A stretch of 64,000 nt of DNA from Prorocentrum cordatum. Lineage: Eukaryota; Sar; Dinophyceae; Prorocentrales; Prorocentraceae. Positions 1 through 9,279 of the stretch are shown piece by piece. The DNA is taken from positions 267,424 through 331,423 of the forward strand of contig CAUYUJ010014266.1 of the NCBI GenBank assembly GCA_963575745.1, given 5' to 3'. Numbering within the stretch: the first letter of the stretch is position 1; each line of letters begins with the position of its first letter. A program made the translations under genes and the position numbers. The notes beneath the pieces are model-generated. The model did no database searches. It saw nothing but the letters and a program-made list of their open reading frames with translations, and was not told where the DNA came from.

Positions 1-1190
1 AAGAGGTGCGCCATGTTCTTGAACGCTCGCGACGACATGTTCTTCAGGCTCGCTGGCGCCGAGGGCCGCGAGGAGAAGCTCCCGTTGTTGGATGGTTGCC
101 TCCAGCCCGAGGCGGGCGAGATGCCGCGCTCCTAGCTGGCCCGCAGGGTCAAGCGCGACGAGGGGGAGTTCGACAGGGTCATGGCATACGAGAACAAGAT
201 GGTCATGGAGATCATGGCCAAGCGCGGCGCCGAGTGCGGCGCCCCCGCGGGGGCGGCGGGCCCGGCGGCAGAGCCTGCCGGGGCGCCGCCGCGCCGCCGC
301 CGCCGAGCTCGGCAGGGCGGGTCGTTCTGGGTGGCCAGGAGAGCCATGCGATGGAGGAAGAGGACCCATTCGGCCTGGGCGGCTCCGTGAAAGGCGAGCG
401 AGCGGAAGCGCCCGCGGCCGCCCCTGCTGCGCCCGCGGTGCCGACGGATCCGATTAGGCGGGGTCCTTCCACGGGCTTCTTCCACGACTTGCGCAAGGGC
501 GGCCCCGTCGAGATCGACCTCTGCAGCCCCTCCCCGTTGAAGAAGGTGAAGCTCCAGCAGGGCTCCTGCGACGTGGCGGAGCAGGTTCGACAAGAAGACG
601 CCGAAGCCGCGCAGTCTCCCCTTGGCCCTGGGGCGTATCGCGGCTCGTGAGCTGAATGGCGCGGCGGGGCCCTCGCCGGACTCTGGCGCCGCGGCGGAGC
701 AGGGCGCCGTGCGACTCCCCCAGGAACTGGGTGAGCTCATGGACCGGGGGCTGAACTGCGCGGCGCCCCCCGATCCGTTCGCGGGCGGCCTCGGGCGCGA
801 CCGCCTCGGGGGCGACCGCGGCGACTGCGAGGGCGAGGGCGAGGGCGAGGAAGCAGCCGCGCGGGGCCCCCGCGCAGGAGGTCGGGCGGCTCCGGGGGCC
901 CCGCCGGGCAGGCGTCATCACGCCCGGGGAGTTCAACGCCTTGAAGATCACTGAGGGTTCACCGCCCCGAAGAATTGCAAGCCCACCAAGGAGGAGGAGT
1001 GCAGTGTCAAGCGGGGGCAGTCGCCTCGCGCGCCGATCGAGCGGGGCCCGACCGACAGGGCTGCCGAGCGGGAATTGTTCGAGGCGGCGCGCGTGGACAA
1101 TGATGCGATTCAGGGGCTTCCCGCAGGCTCGAGGAGGGCAGAAGTCGGGCGGCGCTCGCGAGGCGTCACAGGGGTCGCCTGTTTGTTGAC
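1..1190 (+). pseudogene. Decayed coding segment, product unknown
   Basis: Plausible protein sequence appears in successive frames and enters from the left edge. Frame 1 gives a mixed charged peptide, an in-frame TAG at 133-135, then more sensible sequence in the same frame (…RRVKRDEGEFDRVMAYENK…). From about 350 the sense moves to frame 3 (MEEEDPFGLGGSVKGE…VEIDLCSPSPLKKVK), and later pieces lie in other frames around 720-760 and 960-1140. No domain is recognised. The frame changes and the stop suggest an old broken gene or retroelement ORF, or an error-containing exon. Both protein identity and boundaries are open. Confidence 0.25.
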
Positions 1191-1403
1191 CAGCGGGTAC
1201 TTGAGTTGCGCCCCGCTGGGTCGCGAGCGTGGCCGCCCCTTCTGGCAACATGTAATGGGCGATTCTTGTGCGCGCCCTCATTCGGCCGCCTTGCTTCTGA
1301 GCCCCCAACAGGCGTCGTGGCGATTGACTCGGATTCGGAGTGAGTGAGGCCGCCGCAGCGGGGGCCAGGCGTAGCAGATGAGTCTAGCTGCGTTTGGTAG
1401 CCG

Positions 1404-1943
1404 AATTCGCTCGGGATGGCATGCTACTGCTGGGGCGTATCCAAATCGTTGGGGGAGGTAAACAACATGTGCCAGTCTTTATATGAATGCTGCGCGCGTG
1501 GCAAAAATGGGTATCGCATGCGCGGGCACCCGCGCGTCCTTGCATCTGCGGCCCCGCGTTAGCCAGCCATAGCCCAGCAAGCTCCCAGGCGGGGTTCAAG
1601 GGGATTGCATCATTGCTGCGCTAATGTCACCATCGCAACGGATTTCTCTCGATGCCTGGAAGCCGAACGTCGTCGCCCGAACACTCGGTGACAATCCCAC
1701 GGCATAATTCGCTCGGGAATACATGCTACTGTAGGGGGTATCCAGACCGTTTGGGGGAGACGCATACATGTGTCAGAAATGTATATCTATGCTGCGCACG
1801 TTGCAAGGATGGGCATCGCGTGCGCGGGCGCCCGTGCGCCCTTGCCTCTGCGGCCCACCGATGGCCAGCCATGACCCAGAAAGCTCCTATGCGGGGTTCC
1901 AAGGGGATTGTATCACTGCCGCGCTATCGATACCATCGCAGCG
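1404..1943. repeat. Diverged tandem duplication, about 302-bp period
   Basis: 1404-1640 and 1706-1943 are two copies of the same roughly 237-bp block, both starting AATTCGCTCGGGA and both ending near CCATCGCARCG. They differ by many substitutions and a few small indels, so the duplication is old. The gap 1641-1705 is not clearly repeated. The second copy overlaps the start of the acidic ORF that follows. Confidence 0.75.
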
Positions 1944-2640
1944 CAGCCCTCTTCCTTCTTGTCGCGTATACTTGGGGCTCAGAGTCGTCGCGCGGACCTC
2001 TGTGGGAAGCCCGGAGCGAGCAATGCAGCGCGAGGTCTGCGACCGCGTCCCAGCGCTCGGCTCTGCAAGGCAATCCAACGGGCCCCCATGGCCGTGCAGT
2101 TCAGTGGGCGAAGGTGTTGGGGCGGCATTGCAATTGGGTTTTCTCTGTGGGGGCAGAGGCCCGCCCCCCGTGAATGTGCTAGGATATTACGTTGCACGCT
2201 GCCCCCCCGCCGCAAGCTTCCCGCTGCCTGCCGCCAGCGTGTGCAACGGCTGCCTCATGCACATGCTGGGCACGGGAGACTACTGGCCGCTGTTGGAGCA
2301 GTGCATCCTCGGCGCCATGCAGCCCGACTTGGGAGCGCCGCCCGCCATCCACTTCGATTGGGACGAGGAGGACGAGGACGACGACGAAAGCTTTCGCGAT
2401 GGCGACCAGAGCATCGACGAGGACACCGAAGCGGACTCCGATGATATGGACTCGTCCCTGCTCGATTCGAACAGCGACGAGGGTGGTGGCGTCGATGCCA
2501 GCGAGACGTCCTCCACGGCGTGCCCGTCGGACGACGATATGCTGGAGGGCGACGAGGAGACCGGCGATGATGTTGACCGCTACTTCGCCGATGTTGCGTG
2601 GGCCTCCGACGACGAAGCCGACGCAGTCGACGAGCCCTGA
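1768..2640 (+). CDS. Hypothetical acidic protein
   Basis: An open frame of 290 codons ends at TGA 2638-2640. Its N-terminal part lies on the 302-bp repeat and may be noncoding. The C-terminal half, from about 2255 (MHMLGTGDYWPLLEQC…), is the convincing part. It is dominated by Asp/Glu/Ser runs (WDEEDEDDDESF, SIDEDTEADSDDMDSS, DDDMLEGDEETGDD) and closes with RYFADVAWASDDEADAVDEP. Acidic tails like this occur in chromatin and nuclear proteins, but no domain is recognised and no function is proposed. A later in-frame ATG or an upstream spliced exon could be the true start. Confidence 0.3.
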   Translation: MCQKCISMLRTLQGWASRARAPVRPCLCGPPMASHDPESSYAGFQGDCITAALSIPSQRSPLPSCRVYLGLRVVARTSVGSPERAMQREVCDRVPALGSARQSNGPPWPCSSVGEGVGAALQLGFLCGGRGPPPVNVLGYYVARCPPAASFPLPAASVCNGCLMHMLGTGDYWPLLEQCILGAMQPDLGAPPAIHFDWDEEDEDDDESFRDGDQSIDEDTEADSDDMDSSLLDSNSDEGGGVDASETSSTACPSDDDMLEGDEETGDDVDRYFADVAWASDDEADAVDEP

Positions 2641-3031
2641 CGGGCCTCATTTCGAGTTCGCGTGCAGGGTAGCCACGTGCACGCAGCAGGGGGTCGGTTT
2701 GCCCCGCGACTTGCTGCCTCCTGACTGCTTCAAGAGCGCGGTAGTAATGCGAGTGCACGCGCTTGGGAACGCGCGTAGTCTTGCTCCGCTGAAGGCGGGA
2801 CCTTGAGACGGAGGAAACACAAGTCAGTTTTGAACAGTGTAGCCCCGCCCTGTCGCCCCTCGCTCATCGTTCCCGCGTCACCGATTCGCTCCTCCTCCTC
2901 GTCCATCGCCGCCCTCCTCGCATGTCCTCTCCTGCGCTCGGCGTGACCTGTCTCTCTGCGGAGGCATTGACGTGTTCGTGATATCAGCGCTTTAGTTGGT
3001 ACATTCAGCTGTTCAGCGCTTGTTTGTTGAA

Positions 3032-3048
3032 TTGCCAGTTGGCTCAAG
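3032..3048 (+). other. Possible relict of the dinoflagellate spliced leader
   Basis: The 17 bases TTGCCAGTTGGCTCAAG match the 3' end of the spliced leader (GCCATTTTGGCTCAAG) with one substitution and one missing T. The last 10 bases are identical. It lies just upstream of the basic-repeat transposase. If genuine, the transposase locus derives from a reverse-transcribed, trans-spliced mRNA. The match is short and may be chance. Confidence 0.3.
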
Positions 3049-3158
3049 CCGCTTCAGGGCTAGCCGCGACCGCTACCGCCCCGCGGCCGTGCCTCGGCTC
3101 GCTCGGAAGTGGTATCTCAAGACGGCGGGCGCAAGGAAGCGCGTGGCGGCGGCAGGCA

Positions 3159-3412
3159 AGGGCGCCGCCAGTCGCGCCTCCAGGGCGAAACCGATGAAGA
3201 ACGTGAAGACGAATGGCAAGGGCGCCGCCGGTCGCATCGTCAAGGCGAAGCCGGCGAAGGTGATGAAGACCATCGGCAAGGGCGCTGCCAACCGCACCGT
3301 CAAGGCGAAGCCGACGAGGGCGATAAGGGCGTCGCCAGCCGTGCCGTCCAGGCGAAGCCAACGAAGGCGTTGAAGACCATCGGCAAGGGCGCCGCCAGTC
3401 GCGGCGAGAAGG
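3159..3412 (+). repeat. 60-bp coding repeat, about five units
   Basis: Units begin GGCAAGGGCGCCGCC and encode GKGAASR…AKPxKxxKT, 18-20 residues each. They start at about 3159, 3219 and 3279, with a shortened fourth near 3330 and a fifth near 3380. The product is rich in Lys, Arg, Ala and Pro, like a histone H1 tail, and would bind DNA nonspecifically. The third-to-fourth junction lost bases and moved the frame. Confidence 0.7.
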
Positions 3413-4652
3413 CTTGCCGCGCGAATTCGAAGTTCCACCTGGGCGGCCTGACCTGCGGCGGAGAAGCCACATCCGCCGCTCCCGACACGATCCATACTGC
3501 GTGGTGTGGAGCAGCCTTCGTTCGAGGAGATCGTCGGTTTGAGCCAGAACGCCGCGGGGAAGATGCTGGTGGAGGCGGGCGTTATCCCGGGCAGGTGCGA
3601 GGCGAAGTCGTTCGCTTGCTGGCAGTGCGGCGAGCAGAGTGTCAAGTAGGGGGAGGGCTTCAGGTGCATGGGGGCGAAGTGCGGTCGCCCGCGCTTGGCC
3701 AAACCTGACGCGGCCTTCACGCCGTTCCATCGGTACGACTCTAGTAGCAACGACCGCGACTACAGCATGTGCCCGCGTACCGCCTATGCCTTGGGATGCA
3801 AGGCGCCCAACGACGCAGCAGCTCAGCTTGTGCGCGGGAAGGGCGATACCATCCGTGGCACTGTGCACATAGTGCAAACCTTCTATGACGCCCACAAGGT
3901 AGCCCTGGCGTGCACGGAGGTGGAGAGCGCCCCTCGAGACAATCTTCAAAGACGAGGTGGTCGAGCCAGACAGCTCCCGCATGGCTTCCAAGAAGTTGCG
4001 AGGCGGTGCTAGAAGCCACGAGGGGCGCGTGCTCGCGCACAAGGGCAGGTTCTCCAAGCAGTGGGCGGCTAAGGCTCTGAAAGCGAGGCACTCCTCGGCG
4101 AAGCGGGGCTCTGGCGGCCCTGAGTCCCTCGATGAGGTTCGCGGCCATCTGGTCGGCGCCGTGGGTCCTGGCGCCGCGCTGGCCCCAGACGACGCGCGCG
4201 CCTTCCACTCCGCGGCCGAGGAGATCGGCGTGGCTCCCCTGTCTGGGGTGAACCACCAGAACAAGGTGTCCACGCCCGTCACGAGGCTGCTGAGGAGCAA
4301 GCTGGCGCGGAAGACGGCTGCCATGTTGCGCCGCCATTGGCGCGGCAAAACCCAATCTGTCCATGAGACGGAGCTCTGCTTCAAGCTCGTGGCGGGGGGC
4401 AATGGCGCCGAATCGCTGCAAAGGCGCGTCGAGAACGCGCTGCGCCGAGTCGGCAATGTGGGCCGCCACAACGCCACCGAGCTCAAGCAAGCCGTGCAGA
4501 CATTGTCTGGCGCTGCCTTGCTGAGGCGGTCGGGTCTAGCGAGCGTGCTTGATGCGCTGCGTCGGTGCAGGGTTGCGTGTAGTAGCGGCGCAGTGCATGT
4601 GGCGCCGAAGGATTGCTTCCGCGCGGGATTGAGCAAATGGGCCCAGGCCTAG

Positions 4653-6380
4653 AGACAACTCCCGTCTGTCAGCTAGCTGCATTGGCGTTTTGCCGTAGAT
4701 GCAGTTGCCGCCTTGGCATCAGATCGCGCGCGAGTGGGGCGCATGCGACATGGCAACGACGCGCCCTCCTTTCACATGCCCACCCCATCTCTATTGTCTT
4801 TGTGTGCGTGTATTATCTGTATGGTTCGTGTGATTTGACGGCGTCGCGCACGCCCCGCGCCCGTGGGTTGAGAAAAGGAGAACAGGGCGGACGACGAGGG
4901 GGATCATTAGGAAAAGAAAAAGGATGAAGAGGAGGACCAGGGAGAGGATGAGGAAAATAAGAGGGGGCGAAGAGGAGGGCGATGCCCCCTCAGTCTGGGC
5001 AAACGGAGGGGTCTGGTCGCAATTCTGATGTACCGTGTTCTCTGGTCGGCCCAGCCTGCGGTTCGGTCCGCGGCAAAATTCCAAGCAGAGCCTCTTGGGA
5101 TAATCGGACATTCCTCTCGGGCCTCCCGCAGCTGGCGTCGCGTCGGCCCCGCCGGCAATGGAATCCTCGGCGTAAGCGAGGTGCGCCCCCGTAGCGGCGT
5201 GCTCCGATTCCCAATCGCCGGTCGTGCTCACTCGGGGTTTTGCCTCCATTCTTGGTTTGCCCCTATTAGGGCGCATTGGCTTCTTCGCTGCCTCCTTGCC
5301 GGCGATCTCCTCGCCCGTCACAAGATGATTTCGGCCCGGACTTGATGGGGAGGGCATCTTCGCCGTCGAAAAACAAGCAAGTCCATGTAATATTCGCGGC
5401 CGCTTGCAATCCAGAGCGTTGGGGCAACCGTTTGAGTTAGATTCCAACGTGGGTCTGTTACTATAGAGGGGGCCATGCGGCAAACATTAAAACGCATATT
5501 CAGCGAATCTGTGCATGCTCGGTCTGGCGAAGACGGGCGGTGTCAACGCGACGCAGGGGGGCGCTGTGGGATCGAGCGTTTGGCCTGGGCGCGCGCCGCG
5601 CACGACGACCCTGGCGACCTTGCTCTGCAGCCGTCACTTCTGTTTTGCGGTGGCGCACGGGCGCGCGGAACACCGCCCAGGTGAGCGTTAGCTCGCGCCT
5701 GCCCCGCCCTCGAGCACCGTCGCCCTCCTCCCCCCCATGCCCCCCCCCCTTCGCCTCGCCCTCCTCGTGCCTGTCCGACTCCCGCCCTCCTCATCATGCC
5801 CCTCCTCCGCCTAGTCATTCTCCCCTGTCCCCTTCCGCCGCTGAGCGGCGTTCCTCCTCGCCCTTGCCCGCCCGGCGCGACCCCCCTCTGCGCCCTCGCC
5901 GCCCCTCCTCCCCTGCGGCCATGCGCAAATCATCCCGCCTCCGTCTGCCCCCCGCGCTGCCCTCGTCCTCGTGATGCTGGCGCCGATGCTGCAGTTCCTC
6001 CTGAGCTCATCCCCCCCTCCCCTCCTCGCCCTTTCATCCCCCGGCCCCGTCGCCGCCCCTCCTCTCGCGCCCATTCCCCCCCGTCGCGCATCGCCCCCAG
6101 GCGCCCGCGCCTTTGTTCTCCCTGCCCGCGGCCCCCTCCGTGACCGGCGGGGATGTCGGCGGGGGCGCCCGCCCGGGCGCTGCTCCAGCTGGTTGCGCGC
6201 GGCGCCCGCGCAGCTGGGCGCGCGAACTGCGCATTTCGCCCGCGCGCAAAGCGCCCCCGAGGGCGAGCCGAGAGAACGCATATCGCACCTTGATCTACAT
6301 GTTTTCAAACAATCTTTTATGTGCTATCTAGGGAGTCGGGGCCGTGCGTCGCGTGTAAACTACAATCGTCAAAAAGCCTC
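4653..6380. other. Intergenic, low-complexity tracts, no gene supported
   Basis: A purine-rich tract lies at about 4870-4985 and a C/T-rich tract at about 5690-6150, including several runs of six or more C. Open frames exist on both strands, including a 230-codon one on minus at 5483-4791, but they cross the biased tracts and show no recognisable motif. The stretch may hold the 5' end of the retrotransposon that follows. Confidence 0.5.
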
Positions 6381-6427
6381 GGGTTTTCGCTAATCGCGCC
6401 CGGCCTTGGTGCGATTAACAAAAACCC
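6381..6427. repeat. Inverted repeat upstream of the YR retrotransposon
   Basis: GGGTTTTCGCTAATCGC at 6381-6397 pairs with GCGATTAACAAAAACCC at 6411-6427. That is 15 of 17 positions across a 13-base spacer. It lies about 85 bases before the gag-like ORF, in an AT-richer patch than its surroundings. It could be part of the element's terminal or leader structure; a matching copy at the 3' end was not found by eye. Confidence 0.55.
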
Positions 6428-6511
6428 TAAGGTTTTTGCCCTTGCAGCCTGATCTATCCCTGTTGCTCATAGCTTTTTCGGTTCGAGAAGGTTAGGGCTC
6501 CAGCGAGCCCA

Positions 6512-8401
6512 GTGCCCGCCGAACCGAAACATCAGCCTGCTTCCTGGCCCCGCGCGTGGCGCGCGCCGGTCGGGACCGCGACGCGCGGGTGGTTGGCCGC
6601 CCTTGCCATCATCTGCTTCCAGGAGCTGCCGCGCTGGCTCGCCGAGGGCGGTTTCCACGAGAGGTACGCGGGCGCCGACGCGGGGCCCGCCGAGGAGGAG
6701 GATATCGTCAAGGGCACGAACGCCTCGAGCTTCCCGATGGCGCCGTGGGCGAGGTGGAATCGCATCTACGTGCGCAGCCCCTCCAGACCCACAGGGGTCG
6801 TGATGTTGTTGGTCGCGAAGGTCGGGGCCGAGCATCCTGGAACGTGGGCCGCGTCCGATCCGAACAACCGCATCGTGATGATCGACGTGAGGGGCAAAAG
6901 GAGGGTGCTGACGAAGCCCGTGGTAGGGGTGGAGTGGACTGAAAACCCAGGCGTCTCAGTTGCGCAACGGGACTCGCTCATCACGGCTGCCGAGCGAGCG
7001 ATCGCGCGGGTCGAGGTCGAGGACGAGAATGCGAAGATGAAAGGAGGCAAGAGGCCCCCGCCGAAGAAGAAGAAGGGGGCTCGCAGCGGGTTCGTCTCCT
7101 GGCTGGCGGGTGGCATCGGGAACGTGTTCACGGCGCTGTGGGCAAAGAGGAGCTGGGGATCGTGGAGTGCCATCTCGTTTCTCGCCTGGAGGCTGTGGCG
7201 CTTCTTCCGCCTCGGCTCAGTGTTCCGCGCGGCCTGTGACGGGGCCAAGTCGATCTACGAGACGGTCGAGGACGTGCAGACCCTGTTCGACACCGTCTGG
7301 GAGTACTGCGAGTCGGGGGACCTGGAGTACATCATCGCGGCGGCTGGAGGGACGGTCGTCGTTGGATACCTGCTGTGGGCCTGGTCGCATGGCGGCAGCA
7401 CGGGGGACTCGGACTCGGAACAGGGCTCGGTCGCGAGCGACGACGAGGACGTGATGATGGGGGCGCATGTGGCGGACTCAGACGACGAGCCCAGCCCCAG
7501 GCGGCTGTTCGCGGAGCTGGCCAACCAGCAACAGGCCCTGCACCGCGCGGTGAGCGACCTCGCGGGAGCCATCCACAACCCGGCGAGGAGCCCGCCGCAG
7601 GGTACCCAGACTTCGGGATCGCGCTCGGGTGGACCGGATCGGACCTCTGATGCGGGGCCGCCCAGCCCTGAGGCAGCTCATGGCTCTAGTGATGGCGGCG
7701 CCCAGCCGACGACGTCCCAGATCGACGCCTTCATCGCGAAGCTGAACGAGCATGAGGAGACGGCGAAGCAGGACTCGACGCGGGCCACTATTGGAACCGG
7801 CTCGCCTGCGAGGTCGATCGACACCATGGGCTCGCGGGAGCAGATCGGCCAACAGGACGAGGAGCTGCAGGGCCGAATCCAGCTGCTAAAGGACGAGAGC
7901 CGCAACCCACGCGACGGGCTCCTCGCTACCCTCGAGAAGTTCAAGCACGTGCGCATGGCTCAAGTGGGAGGAGTGAGAACGAGGGTGGCGCCAAACGTCC
8001 TCCACAAGCTGTGCCGTTCGGGGCGCGCGGCCAAGGTGGAGCTGATCGAGTGGCTGCGGTTGAAGGAGTTGCAGCGATCCAGCATCAGCAGCGAGGTTAC
8101 GATGTTGGCGATGGTGCTGGGCCGCATGATGGCGGAGGGTGCGCGCGAGCAGCTCATCGACAGCCCTGCCGCGGAGCTGACCTGCCTCAGGCTCTACGCG
8201 ATCTGGAAGGCCTACGAGAACGTCAAATGCATGAACGACTGGCAGAGGCCGAAGGGTCAGCAGAGCGGCGGCAAGTGGCGCTCCAAGGTGGACTGGGCGC
8301 TGGCCGACGAGTACCTCAAGGTGGACGGGGGCCACGAGCTCCAACATGAAGGCCGACGACGAGGTGACGCAGAAGCTGAAGCGGAGGGCGACCATCGTTA
8401 A
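6512..8401 (+). CDS. Gag-like structural protein of the YR retrotransposon
   Basis: A 629-codon open frame whose first ATG is at 6512. Residues 185-195 are a lysine/proline patch (GGKRPPPKKKK). This is followed by aromatic-rich helices around 200-245 (FVSWLAGGIGNVF, FLAWRLWRFFRLG) and a hydrophobic stretch near 285-300 (YIIAAAGGTVVVGYLLWAW) that could span or touch a membrane. Next come an acidic linker (DSDSEQGSVASDDEDVM), a short coiled coil (LFAELANQQQALHRAVSDL), a Ser/Gly/Pro linker, and a helical C-terminal half (KFKHVRMAQVGG…SSEVTMLAMVLGRMM). No zinc knuckle is seen. The role is inferred from position before RT. The sense continues in frame 3 after about 8343 (MKADDEVTQKLKRRATIVKH), so the printed C-terminal tail is probably out of frame. 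Confidence 0.55.
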   Translation: MPAEPKHQPASWPRAWRAPVGTATRGWLAALAIICFQELPRWLAEGGFHERYAGADAGPAEEEDIVKGTNASSFPMAPWARWNRIYVRSPSRPTGVVMLLVAKVGAEHPGTWAASDPNNRIVMIDVRGKRRVLTKPVVGVEWTENPGVSVAQRDSLITAAERAIARVEVEDENAKMKGGKRPPPKKKKGARSGFVSWLAGGIGNVFTALWAKRSWGSWSAISFLAWRLWRFFRLGSVFRAACDGAKSIYETVEDVQTLFDTVWEYCESGDLEYIIAAAGGTVVVGYLLWAWSHGGSTGDSDSEQGSVASDDEDVMMGAHVADSDDEPSPRRLFAELANQQQALHRAVSDLAGAIHNPARSPPQGTQTSGSRSGGPDRTSDAGPPSPEAAHGSSDGGAQPTTSQIDAFIAKLNEHEETAKQDSTRATIGTGSPARSIDTMGSREQIGQQDEELQGRIQLLKDESRNPRDGLLATLEKFKHVRMAQVGGVRTRVAPNVLHKLCRSGRAAKVELIEWLRLKELQRSSISSEVTMLAMVLGRMMAEGAREQLIDSPAAELTCLRLYAIWKAYENVKCMNDWQRPKGQQSGGKWRSKVDWALADEYLKVDGGHELQHEGRRRGDAEAEAEGDHR

Positions 8402-9279
8402 GCACCTGCAGGGCGCGACGGGCGGCAGCTCGGCGGGGGGCGCGAATAGGTTGCGGCCTGGGCTCCCGTGGCAAGTCCTGGCCAAGCGCGCGCTCGAGGC
8501 GTTGGGCCGCAACTTTGGTGGGGGAGTCTCCTGCTAGGCTTCTTCGCCGCCTTTCAATCTCCTGGGGGCTCGCGGACCTTCGAGGTGGCGGGCTGGTGCC
8601 TGGTCGCGGCTCCGTGGGTGTTCTACCTCGGAGTCGGGGCCGAATTCTTCAGGTCAGAGCTGGGCGTCGTCGAGCCCGACCTCCACTACAACGACACCTT
8701 TTTCTCGCGTCGGGGTGCAGGTCACCTGGCGGCCCCAACTTGCGAAGATGATGGGCGAGAGGGGGCGCGACCCGCTGCGAACGCTACCCATCCTGCCCTG
8801 CCCGCTTTCTGCCCGGCCTACCTCTCAGGGCCTGGGCGAGAGGCAGCTGCAGCTGACGCTCGCCCGAGTTCAGAAGGCGACGGCGGCCATCTGTGGGCTG
8901 GCGGCGGGGCACCCGGGGCAGGGGGCCCTAATCCTGAAGAGGAGGAGGGACTGGCGGGAGTGGAGGACAGCGACCCCGTTACACACCGCCATCATCAACG
9001 ATCTGTGGGACCGGCACGCCGCCTCGGAGTGCTGGGGGACCATCGACGACGGCAGGGCGGTGATCGGCCGCCTGGGGGGAGGAGGCACATCGGATTACAC
9101 GAGTACGAGGACGCAGACGAAAACGAGCAGGACGACCAAGCCGCTGGCCAAGGGGGACATGTGCCCATTGGTGGCGAAGCAGGTCTCGATTCCCCCTTCG
9201 TGCACGAGGGGCCTCAGCATCGAACGCCGAACGCCTGTCACCGACGGCGGGGGCCTACCTCCAGGACTATGCGAACGAG
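8346..9279 (+). pseudogene. Gag-Pol junction of the YR retrotransposon, several frame changes
   Basis: Protein-like sequence moves from frame 3 (8346-8537, MKADDEVTQKL…LAKRALEALGRN) to frame 2 (EVAGWCLVAAPWVFYLGVGAEF at about 8580-8650). It then uses frame 3 (DWREWRTATPLHTAIINDLW at about 8950-9010) and frame 2 (HEYEDADENEQDD at about 9095), before frame 1 opens as AYLQDYANEMIREVG at about 9258. No intron signals are obvious. Either this copy has decayed here, or the assembly carries several small indels. The original probably encoded the gag C-terminus and the pol N-terminus. Confidence 0.4.

Larger units (their letters stand above)
2996..4652 (+). pseudogene. Merlin/ISXO2-type DDE transposase, broken
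   Basis: The family moves DNA by cut-and-paste with an RNase H-fold DDE/N catalytic core. A basic repeat tail (3159-3412) leads into a zinc ribbon, with CWQC at 3617-3628 and a second Cys pair about 50 bases on (CMGAKC). The core follows: EVVEPDSSR with an HKGR further on, then a run reading GPESLDEVRG, the second acidic site APDDARAF, TPVTRLLRSKL, and a final NGAESLQRRVENALRR block that fits the N/E-containing third motif of ISXO2 enzymes. The frame is broken three times. There is a shift within the repeat tail near 3330, an in-frame TAG at 3647-3649 (KxGEG context), and a shift near 3935-3950 from frame 2 to frame 3. The last frame ends with TAG at 4650-4652. No terminal inverted repeats were identified. 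The family call is from motif memory and fairly firm; activity of this copy is unlikely. Confidence 0.65.

Noticed and set aside
4791-5483. A 230-codon minus frame with a hydrophobic C-terminal run.
   Set aside because: The hydrophobic run is the translation of a purine-rich tract; no motif or homologue is recognised.
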